Assembly: GCA_026770585.1 (NCBI GenBank)
Contig: MU646528.1
Span: 318,556-347,498, forward strand
Reading direction: 5' to 3'
Origin: Baffinella frigidus
Taxonomy: Eukaryota > Cryptophyceae > Cryptomonadales > Baffinellaceae
Length of the DNA: 28,943 bases
The notes beneath the pieces are model-generated. The model saw only the letters and a program-made list of their open reading frames with translations, searched no databases and was not told the origin of the DNA. Shown in pieces: positions 11,201 through 22,862 of this stretch; position 1 is the stretch's first letter, and the number at the start of each line of letters is the position of its first letter. The translations under genes were made by a program, and so were the position numbers.

Positions 11201-14200
11201 TTATTGTTTATTGTTTATTGTTTATTGTTTATTGTTTATGGTCTATGGTCTATGGTTTATGATTTAAGGTTCATGGTTTATGATTTATGGTTCATGGCTT
11301 AGAGTTTCGGGTTTCGGGTTTCGGGGTCCGGGTTCAGGGTTCATGTTTGAGGGATTCGGGGTTCGGGTTCGTGTTGTAGGGTTTAGGGTTTAGGGTTTAC
11401 TGCCCAGGGTTCAGGGTTTGGTGTCCAGGGTTAACACCGTGATCGTGTTGTTCGCAGCAGGGTACGGAGTAGCTTGTCCCGCGTCCTTCACGAGGAAAGT
11501 CGGCGCGAACACGCGGAGGGGTGATGCGTCGCTGGCACCTACAGCGCCGAACCCTTCCCGCTGGATCACCGCGGACCTGCGGTACCGCACGCCGTTTGTC
11601 AAAATGCGAATCGCATGACCACGCGACGCTTGCGTTGCCTGTCAAGTACGAGGAAGACGCACCAGTCTAATCCGGGGACAGGTTTATTTTAAAAGAAAAT
11701 GATTCCCTATTTGTTCATAGGAGTTAGACGAAGGTTAATTAGGGCCCTAAGTAAATTTTATCAGGGCCAGAATCCGGTTTGATAGTCCATTTCCCTTCAA
11801 TTTAAATATGTTTCCGGATGAAGTTGTGGTTTGGCAACTTTGGAAACTCAACAAGGAGATTGCACACATGAAGAGATGCTGCGGACAGAGTGAAGTCGTG
11901 CAGGGTCCAGCAAGGGTTCAGCATATCCCTCAAGTGTCTGCGACGTCCTGAGACGTCAAAAGGCTCAAATGTCAACTTTGGCCTGTAGTAAAGATCTCAA
12001 GATTTCATCGCAGCTCGAATATTTTTAGCAGAATCTGGAGCTGACGGCCAAATCTCGAGGATTTGCGCTTTCAGATTAAAAAAATGAAATTTAAAGGTCA
12101 AATTCCGGGAAACCCTCAACCTGACAATTCAAATTACTACACGTTTGTGTTGTAATCTTCATTGAAACGAAAGGCATCCAGGACTGTCTCGGCAGATAAG
12201 GGATAGGGTGAGGCACGCGTACCCATCGGGGTGGATGGCGGCGGATGACCCTGCCTGGGCGCGCAACACCGAGACAGTTCCCCCGCCCTGGTTTGGGGTT
12301 TAGGGTTCAGGCTTCAGGCTTCAGGGTTCAGGGTTCAGGGTTCAGGGATTAGGATTTCGGACCCGCCCTGCGTTGCTTTGTGCATCCGCGATACACTGCG
12401 CCCGGATAATTCAAACCCTCAACTGTACACCCTAAACCTAAACCCTGCATCCTACGTCTGCTGCAGTAAGACGCACCCAAATGGGAAGGTCTAAACCCCC
12501 GAACCCCGACCCATGAACCATGAACCCTCCACACAAAAACCTAAACACCTAACACGGATCGGCGCGTACCGTGGACGCGCTGACAGCAGTCGCGAAGAGC
12601 ACCTCATCCTCGACCTAAACCTATAGTGAGGCGCACCCACAGGGGACGCAAACTGCGCTCCATGGGGGGGTATGCACGGCAGCCGAAACGGAGCGGCACG
12701 GGTGTAGACCTCGGCATTACCCTTGGGCTGCGTCCATTCATTACCATTGGGGTGCGTCCTCCCTACTGCAGGGGTGCATTACCCTTGGGGTGAGACCTCC
12801 CTACTGTAGGGTTGAGCGCGTACCGTGGACGCGCTGACAGCAGTCGCAAAGAGCACCTCATCCTCGACCAGCATAAAGGTCCCCGCGGCAGGCAGCGTCC
12901 CCGCCATCATGAACGAGGTTGCCGACGCTGTGAGGCTCGCGCCGGAGAGCGAGAGGATCTGCTTAGGGTTTGTGGTTTAGGGTTTAGGGTTTAGGCCTGA
13001 ACCAGGCGGATTGCCATGAAACCTCAATCAGGCGGCTGCCGAAGCTGTGAGGCTCGCGCTGGAGAGGGAGATAACCTGCTTAGGGTTTAGGGTTTAGGGT
13101 TTAAGCCTAAATTGGGCTTTAGGGTTTAAGCCTAAATCAGGTGGATTGCCATGACACACGATGATGCCGAAGACGTGAGGCTCGCGCTAGAGAGGGAGAT
13201 TCCTAAACCATACACCCTGCGCCAGGTTATCTCCCTCTCTGGCGATAACCTGGCGCAGGGTTGACGGTTTATGGTTGAGGTTGCTTGCATCTGGTGACCT
13301 GATTCGATTTGAAACACCTTGGGCCTATGCTGGGGACGCCGACTGTGGGTCAGGAAAGACATGGCGAGGCAAAGGCGGATTACGTACATCAGTGTCAACT
13401 GGTTTGATTGAAAAAGCCTGTGACGAATGCTAGGGATCGAGTCTGTGGAATGATGGCTGATGGACTTGCAATTATGGCATCACCATGCAGAGGCCACGGT
13501 GAGGCGAAGATTGCAAGTCACACCCTTGACAATGCAGCGTGAAAGACCCGTACAGAACGCGTCGGATTAAGTTGACAGATGTGGGCTCCGCAGGTGGATG
13601 TGGCGGAGGCGTCTGGCGTGCATTGTCCCTTGACAATGCAGCGTGAAAGGCTCCTCGGTCGGAAGGACGCACCCCGAGGGTGATGCCGAGGCTAGGCCCG
13701 GCACGGACGACAATCAGCATTTAGGGGTTTGGGTTTAGGGTTTACGACAGCGAGGGTTTAGGGGTACAGGGTTTAGGGTATAGGGTATAGGGTTTAGGGT
13801 TTAGGATTTAGGGTTGATGATTTAGGATTTAGGGCGTCTCCTGGAGAATGCTCGGGGGGGGGGGTGCACGGGCGGGGAATGCACCCCGAGGGTTATGCCG
13901 ACGGAGGGTCCGACGCGGACGACAGTCAGGGCGTCTCCCGGGGAGTGCGCACGCGCTCCCGCGCCGCGCGTCACCCAGAGCGTGCGGGAGTGGATTTCCA
14001 TCACCTGTGTGGGGATAGGGGTTTGGGGATTGCGATTTGTGGTGTATGGTGTGTGGTTTGTGGTTTGTGGTTTGTGGTTTGTGGTTTGTGGTTTGTGGTT
14101 TGTGGTTTGAAGTTTGAAGTTAGGGGTTCATGGTTGATGGTTCATGGTTTATGGTATATGGTTCATGGTTTAGGTTGAGGTTTAGGTTTATAAATACGGG

Positions 14201-14545
14201 ACTGGGGTAAGGGTGTACCGCCATGACCTCACCGCTGACGGTTTATGGTTCAGAGTTCACGGTTCAGGGCTTAGGTTTAAAGTTTAGGGATTCGGTTGGC
14301 TTAGAGTCAAGGAATTGGGTTGGTTAGTTGGGGGATTGTGTACCGTCATGAGCTCGCCGTTAACGTTGACAGTCGACTCGATCGACACGCCAGACGCCTC
14401 CGCCACATCCACCTGCGGAGCCCACATCTGTCAACTTAATCCGACGCGTTCTGTACAGGGATCATGACTAAACCGGGCTAGCTTACTCCTAACCCCCTCT
14501 CGAAATACTCAAGAGTGGCGGGACTGCTGGGTGAGGGTGAGGTGA

Positions 14546-14580
<35 letters not shown>

Positions 14581-14595
14581 CGGGTGAGGGTGCGG

Positions 14596-14628
<33 letters not shown>

Positions 14629-17600
14629 ATGGGAGGGTGAAGAGGACATCGTACCCGGGCGTAGAGCCAGCAGCACGCGGCGACATTCGCGCACAGGCAC
14701 TTGGTGTATTCCGATGTGGACCCGAGCGATGCTGTCAGCGTCGTGTTGAAGGACGCTAGGAGCGTGGTCGCGTCCTCGGTCATATCCAAAGCGCTGCTCG
14801 ATCGCGTCCCTGAAAACGCGACGGTTGGCGTCACCTGCGGGTTTGGGGTGTGGGGTCAGGGTTTAGGGTTTAGGGGCACCTCACAGGTCTGCACAGGGAG
14901 TTAGGGTTTGGGATTTAGGGTCATCCAGTCTCCTTGTCAGATAACTACTCGATTCAGGTTAATTAACTAGCTCTGTCTTCAGTCTATTTGGGCCTACCAA
15001 TTCGGCGAGCCCGGGCTCTTTACTGCTCCAAAGTTGATGAATTTGTACCGCACACCCAGCATGTCAACTTGAGAATAGTCTGACAGTCAACCCGAGTGGG
15101 GCAGAGCTCAGACTTCTGATTGCCGAGAGGAGGAGAGTGTGTCTAAGAAGCAGGAGAGTGCTTCCAGGAAGTACGAGAGTGTGTCTCGGAAGCATGAGAA
15201 TGTGTCTAGGAAGCAGGAGAGTGTGTCTATAAATCAGTATAATGTGAATTGGAAGCAGCAGAGTGTGTCTAGGAAGCAGTAGAGTGTGTCTAGGAAGCAG
15301 GAGAGAGTTTCCAGGAAGAATGAGAGTGTCTAGGAAGCAGGAGAGTATGTCTAGGACGCAGCAAAGTGTGTCCAGGAAGCAGGAGAGAGTGTACCGCGGC
15401 AGGAAGCAGCCCTCCAGGGGGGTTTGTCAGCTGGAACGAGAAGCTGTAGAGGATCCCCGAACGGAAGATTGCGCCCGGCAAGACGGAGAGGGTGAGCGTG
15501 CCGGCGGAGAGCGACCTGCAGGAAAACAAACAAGGTTAGGCTTATTCCCAAGGATAGCAAACCAGGTTCGGTTCTTTCCCAAGGTCAGCGCACCATGTTT
15601 GGTTCGTTCCTCAGCCGCAGCACGGCCAGGTTACGATCCCGCGATTCGGGGAATGGTCCCGCTCGTGGAGTACCTACTGACTATGAGTGTGGTTCTGTGA
15701 GCAGGATGCTGCACAGACGTAGCCTCGGTCAGGGTGCATACATGGTGTCAGGCCGTGTGAGTGCTAATAAAGGTCTCTCTTCAGCTGGGGGGGCGTGCAC
15801 CAGTCCGCATAATAAAGGTCTCTCTATCTTTAGCGGGGAGGGCGTCGACCAGTCGGCAGTCGTGCCCAGAGCGGCGGAGGCGGGCGCGTAGATGATGAAC
15901 GTTGAAGTGTTCGTGACGTCCGTGAACAAGGAGACGTTCACCGTCACCTCTCTGCGCACATCGCAGGGAGTCAGCAAGTTTAGAAGGGCGTCAGCAAGTT
16001 TAGACGGGAGTCAGCAATAAATTAAAAAATATGCACGCCAATTAGAAGGGCGGTCACGCGTCCACAGCGTCCACCTACTCGCCAAAGACAATACCTGGCT
16101 GCAGAGTAGGACGCGATGCCGCGGGTATCGGTGATCCCCGCGGTCGTGACCGAGATGTAGAAGTTATCGTAGATCCCCGAGACATTGCTGGCGGTCGAAG
16201 GGAGCGTGAACGCCATGCTGGCATTCGAAGCGTTGCCGGATAAGACGAGACCGGACGTGATCCAGAGAGGCGCGTCCGTTAACGCGAGCGCCGCGTTGTC
16301 AGCAGTCACCTGCGGGACGCGACTAGTGTGTCAGACACCGGGAGATGACGCGGCCAGTGTGTCAGACACCACGGGGAGGCGCGACTGGTGTATCGGACAC
16401 TAGGAGAAGATGTGACGAGTGTGTCAGGAGAGGATGTGACTGGTGTGTCGGACACCAGGAGAAGACGCGGATAGTGTATAAGACATCAGGGACGGATGTG
16501 ACTGGTGTGTAATACACCAGGGATGGCTGTGACTGGTGTGTCAGACAACATGGGGGGACGCGACCAGTGTGTCAAATACCGGAAGAGGACGCGACCAGTG
16601 TGTCAGACACGAGGGGGCTCCCAGGGTCGCAAGATCAGGAAGAAGAGAAGGGCAGGGGTTTTAGGATTTTAGGGTTTAGGGCATACGGGGTTCACGGGTT
16701 TTAGGATTTGAGAATTTGAGGGGCTCATGGGGGGGGAGCAGACCGCAGATGCGAGGCCAGCGATGGTGATGTTGGATCCGTCGGCGCCGAGGAGGTCCAC
16801 GTTGCTCGCGAGCGTCACCGTCAGCGTGTTCACCTGCATTGTTAGGGTTATGGGTTTTGAGTTCTATGGTTCGGGGTTGTGGAGTCACGGTCAGCGTGTT
16901 CACCTGCACACGCCCCAGCCCCCGTCATTCCTTCTACACAAAAATGTCGCCAAAACGAACGAAAAAAGGGTCAAGTTCCTTACTGTGTTCGCCAAAAGAC
17001 GTTCGCTAAACGTTGGCACGGATGAAAACGCGAATCAACATTGTCCGCATTGTGGGCGTCGATGCGTCTGGAGGGGTTTGGTGGTGGACGCTCACCTCTC
17101 CGGGGTATGGGCTTGATTGGCCGATGTTGCGCACCACCACACCAGCTTCCCGCACGCGCAGCGGCATCGCATCGAACTCCAGCGCCCCTGCGACCCCCGT
17201 CAAATGCCATGGCTCAGACCTCTGTCTCAAACCGCCTCATTTTTGGCGACACCACCCCCCCCCCCCTCGAGGCCTTTTCTCCAGGATCGAGGCCTTTTTC
17301 ATTTTCTCTGGATTTCGTACGTATCAGACACAACGTCACAGTACGCAAGTTGCGGGGCAATTTGCGCGGTGAAGATCTGGGCCACAGGGCACTGATTTTA
17401 TAGATATCCAATCAATTTCATGGGGGCACTGACCGAGAGTGATGGGGAGCAGGTCCCTGGACTTGTCAACTTTTGCGAGCGCCCCCCCGAAGAACAGGGC
17501 CACGAAGGGCGAGCGCTGCGACGCGTCCGGGTTGACCTGCGCGATGGTTTGGGGTTTGTGGTTTGTAGATTAGGATGAAGGTTTCAAGGATTAGGGAGCA

Positions 17601-20600
17601 TGGTTCACCAAATCGATGGCGAAACCGAGCGCGCAATTGTGTTTGGGGTTCAGGGTTTAGGGTGTAGGGTGTACCAGATCGAAAGTAAAAACAAGCGCGC
17701 GATCCAGGGCGAGGGTTCAGGGTTTAGGTTGAGGTTTAGGGGTTCAGGTTTCAGGGATCAGGGTGCAGGCTTTAACAAATCCAAGGCGGAACGGTTTGCG
17801 GCTTCAGGATGGGGTTTGGGGGTTACGTGAGGGTTTGTGCAGGGGTTTACCAGATCGAAGGCGAAAATGAGAGCGCGGTCCGGAGCCAAGGCCGCGCGGA
17901 CGGACGCGCCAGACGAGTGGTTCGCGCTTGCGGTACCATCTTGGCCACGCACGACCGTGATGTCGTCCACGGATACGGACACGACTCGCACCTGTCCAAT
18001 CAGCATAATAATAATTATTAATAGTGACAGCAGCGTTATGATACGATCCACGTGAGAGAATCATTAATACGATCCACGTGATAGAATCATTAATACATAC
18101 TGAGTTGAATCAACCGATCCTGCATGACTGCGAATTCTCTCCTCTGGGGAGGCGCCAAGCACGTGCTATTCTGGCCACTGGACAAGCGAGCCAAGGGAAA
18201 GCGAGCCACGTTTGGACAAGCGAGACAATGATGCCCGGGCACAACAGCCAAAAGCGTACCAGCTTGTTCCCGACTCGGCTATGTGTGCGAAAATCACTAC
18301 AAATCGCCCACTTGTAAAGGAACCCCGGGTTTGAAATAGTCTCTTTTTTGTTACCAGCTTGTTCCAGCTCGTTCCCGACGCGGAGGTACGCGCCGGGGAT
18401 GGGAGAGCCGCTGAAGTTACGTGGCTATTTGTGTGAGTCATTACTACACATCGCCCAATGTCAAGGAACCCGGACTGCTACGCGGCTAATTGTGTAAAAA
18501 TTACTTGGCAGCTACGCGGCTAATAGTCTAAAACATACTTTTCTGGCCTCCAAGGGTTACCAGCTCGTTCCCGACGCGGAGGTACGCGCCGGGCGAGGAT
18601 GGGAGAGCCGCAGCAGCTGTGACGGAGAGGATGGTTGCAGAGGTGATCACGTCGGCGGAGAGGGTGGTGCCGTTTGCGATGCGTAGCACCACCTGTTGTG
18701 GGTTTGGGGTTTGGAGTTTGGGGATGATGGTGCGGGGTTTAGGGTGCGGAGTGCGGGGTTTGATGTTTGGTGTTTGGTGTTTGGTGTTTGGTGTTTAGGG
18801 TACAGTGTTCAGGATTTAGGGTTTTGGGTTTGGGGTAAGACCTGCCCAGACTCCTGGGCCCAGCTAGCCGTGCGCCCGAATATCTCCACCGCACCCCCCG
18901 CGCCAGAGTCGACGATCGGCAGAACCACCTAAGTGGTATTCGGGGTTTGGAATTTTGGGTTAGGAGGGGGCGATGTGACACGCAACTTTTCACGCGACGT
19001 CAAACTTTTTTGAACCGTCCATGTAGCCACTTTCATCAACTGTCAACTTTCAACGTCATCCAGATACGTCGGTGCTCGGTCAGATCCATGCAGAAGAAGG
19101 GCCTCTGACAGATGAACTTGCAGGCGGGTCCGTTATACGGCCTACCGACTATTGAATCACTCATCGTCAGACTCGAGAGTGATCACTAAGAAGCCGGGAC
19201 GAACATGGACGGTAGAGGCTTTGACATGATCGGCGGCAGCGCTCCCAGCGGCGCCTCGCCCAACCGTTCGGGTTTCGGTACTAATCTAATCACGGCGAGT
19301 ATTTATGATAAACATGTTGTGGCAACGAAATTTACTACACACATGGACCATACCAGCAATTATACAAGAACATGTGTAGTAAATTTCGCTGCCGTCACAC
19401 ATTTATCATAAATACTCGTCCGGATGAAATCCTTTCTTGGGTTTCAGGGATGAGGTTATGAACCTGGACGGAGGAGGCATTGACGTGGTCGGCGGCAGTG
19501 CTACCCGCCGCGCCGCGCCCAACCCCCAGCAGCCGATCGAGCGTGATGGCGCGCACCAGCATGATCTCGTCGTCCACCTGATTAAGGGTTGAGCGTTTAG
19601 GTTAAGGGTTTAGGGTCGAGTCTTCAGTAAAAAAGGTCTGCTAACATACAGTTTAGGTTTAGGGTTTAAAGCCGAGCATCAGCCCAACCCAGTTTTATTC
19701 AGGCAGAGCTAGATAATGCAAAGTCAAAAAAATCGTACGGCACACCCCACATATCAACTTGAGAATAGTCGATCAACCCGAGTGAGGCAGAGGTGGGATA
19801 CCTGGACGTGGGCCCCGACGGCCGAGCGGTTTTCACATCTGTTGGCCCCGAAAACAATAAAACGATGCCAAAATTTGATTGTTGATTACCAGCTTGTCAA
19901 CGTTTTGACATTGTGTTCTGGTTTTGATACCAACATATGAAAAAACCACCGACGCGCAACCTCCTCGTTACGAGAAGTATCAAAGATGCCTGCTTGAGAA
20001 GACTGCATACGGGGACACGAAAATCGAGAAGTCGCTCGAGAGTGATACGCTCAGAGCCGTTGCGCCGTGTAATATGATTGATGCTAATATCACACCGGTT
20101 CGAGTCACAGGTGGGATACCTGGACGTGAGCCCCGACGGCGAGACCAGCTTCTTCCGCGGACGCGACCGTGATCGTCGCCGCACTTGCGTTCGCCTGATT
20201 CGTTCACGGTTCAGCGTTCACGGTTCAGCGTTCAGGATTCAGGGTTTATGGTTTTATGCGCCTGATGTAGAGCGTTCACGGTTCAGCACACGCCAGCTAG
20301 CCTCGGATGCACGCTCTCAGAAACCAGGCCCGGGGAGGGTTGATCAACCTCGGTCACGCCGGGCCAGAGGACAGACATCGTGCTCGCTCAATCAGTGCAG
20401 GGTTGATTGGGCCAGCGGACTGAATTCGGGGGATTGCGTTGAGCAGGCAACCCCCCGGGTTCAATCAGTTGAAGTTCAATCACTGCGACACGGCATACGC
20501 ATGTATCGTGGGTGGGCCCAAAGAAGAGGTTGCGTGTCGGTTTTTTTTTTCATATGTTGGTACCAAAACCAGAACACAATGTCAAACGTTGACAAGCTGG

Positions 20601-22830
20601 TCATCAACAATCAAATTTTGGCATCGTTTCATTGTTTCCGGGGCCAACAGACGCGGGTGGGCACAGGGATACCTGGAGAGTAAGGGAGGTGACGCCCCCC
20701 GAGGAGGCAGTCTGCGAAGGCTGCAGCCCTGGTTTGTTGTTTAGGGTTTAGGGTTTAGGGTTTAGGGTTTAGGGTTTAGGGTCTGGGATTTAGGGTTTGG
20801 GGTTTATGGTTTATGTTTTAGGGTCTAGGATTTGGAATTTATGGTTCAGGGTTCAGGCTTTATGGTTCAGGGTTTGGGGTTTAGGCTTTATGGTTTGGGG
20901 TTTGGGGTTTATCGTTTACCCGACAGCGTGAGAATCGGCGCATTGACGGTCTGGATGAACGCCACACCCGGGACCAGCGTGACCGAGATGGTCGTGCGAA
21001 GCCCCGGACCGGACGTGGAGTGCCCGATCGAGGAGAATAGAAGGGCGGTTTGCGGGGAACACGCGCACGGATACGGGTCGACGTCGCCGGAGAACGCCGG
21101 TGTGCACGCGGTCGCGAGGTCGGCGCACGTGCACGTTCCTGTGCACGCGGTCACGGCGGATGGGACCCATCCGGTCACGAGGAGCGGCGCGGCAAGGCCC
21201 GTGACTGCGGACGTGATCCCGAGGATTGTGGTCGTGTCCGCTTGCAACGCCTGTCAGCACCGGACATGTTATTGCTGTGGCCCATGTTTTGTTCTTATTA
21301 TCGGACATTTCATGCTAATGCAGTTCACGTTAGCAATGAAGCGAGCGAGTCGGTCGGCTTCGTGCAAGTAGGCAATCCGTAGAGAGATAGGGCTGTTCCT
21401 ACGGGTATCGTAACCGACACTCGCACAATTTTGGCAGAAAAATCCCTTCGTATCCCGCTGCGTGTGTGTGTGGGGTAGGACCTGTGCGGGGAGGGACGAC
21501 TGTGGGAGGATGGCTTTGAGGACGTAGGAGCTTGTGAGGTCCGGGAAGGTGGCGAGGGGGGCCATCAGGATCACTGTTTGCCGCAGCAACGCCGCATCCT
21601 GCCGTCCGGGCAATAAAATCATTCTCGGTTCGGAGTATCCCATTTATGCTATGTTAGGTATCACTTTTATGCTATGTTAGTATCACGTTTATGCTATGTT
21701 AGGCACGGGGTTTATGCGCCGCATCCTATCGTCCGGGGACGAGCCAGGTCACGTTACAACCATAATTCCAGGCTGAGCACAGCCCATAATGTAAGGTTGA
21801 GTCCCCCTCCTTTGAAACGTGTTTCCTGGGACACGTGCAACATCATGGTACATGGCAATGGCTCCAATTCACTCGGAGTCAGAACATTTCGCCTAAGTCA
21901 ACTCACCCTGAAAGCCAGCGCCTTAAGTCAAATGCCGTCCATAGTGGCCAGGTCCATCTAAACGAAAACAAGGGAAAGTTAACTTACGTGAGCTGGTTGA
22001 CTTAGCTGAAATCTTGTGGCTCGGAGTGCAATTGACGACGTAGGGGCTGGCAGAGCTGGACGAACAAACCTATGCCCCTACGGATATCCTGCCGTAGGGT
22101 CCTACGGATCATTTACTTCTGGGTTCTTCACGAAATGCCTTTGTAGTCCGCTGTTCAAACAGCGGACTTCGAAGGGATTTCGAATCACCCCTACGCGATA
22201 AGACCTATGCCCCTACGGTAGGCAACTCGTAGGGACATAGGGGGGTTCCCACGGATAAGGTAACGGAAAGGTGGCCCGATTTGGGCCGAAAATCCCTTCG
22301 CAGCCCTCTGTGTGGGTGGCTGTGGGGCCAGACCACGTGGTAGAAGGAGATGAAGTCAGCAATCTGACCACGGTCCATGACCCCCCCCGTTGTCACCTCC
22401 ACCATGAACCCCGCCAGGTGCCCTGTTGAGGGGTTGGGTTTAGTGTTTAGCGTTTAGTACTCAGTGTTTAGTGTTGAGTGTTTAGTGTTTAGTGTTTTGG
22501 GTTCTGGTTTTCGGTTTCTGGGGTTCGGGTCCAAGATTCCGGGTTTCGGGCTTAGGGTCCCGGATTCCGGGTTTCGGGCTTAGGGTTCCGGGTTCCGGTT
22601 TCCGGGTTCCAGGTTCCAGGTTCCAGGTTCCGGATTCCGGGTGTCGGGTTTCGAGTTCCGTGTTCCGGGTTTCGGGTTTCAGGTTTCGGGATCAGACCAT
22701 CAAGAGCCCCCGAAGCCTCGAGCGCAAGCTGGTCCCCCAGAGCGAAGAGGTACGTCCCTTTGATGGGATCCACTACTGACAAGCCGCCTGCGGGTGTGGG
22801 GTTTGGGGTTTGAGTTTTGGGGCATGGGGT

Positions 22831-22862
<32 letters not shown>

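Noticed and set aside
11577-12222. A hidden gene or tRNA in the longest array-free AT-richer intron
   Set aside because: No ORF beyond 60 codons of note, no tRNA-like arm pattern recognised by eye; only a short palindromic element remnant.
15133-15390. CRISPR-like array
   Set aside because: Units of 20 bp are contiguous without unique spacers, the DNA is eukaryotic and it lies in an intron. It is a minisatellite.
20078-20683. 201-codon plus-strand ORF, the longest on plus
   Set aside because: It runs antisense over exon 19, a MITE and unique intron. No recognisable domain, and the minus-strand exons explain the conserved parts.
20832-21371. 179-codon plus-strand ORF
   Set aside because: Antisense shadow of exon 17, a GC-rich 110-codon exon with module landmarks on minus.
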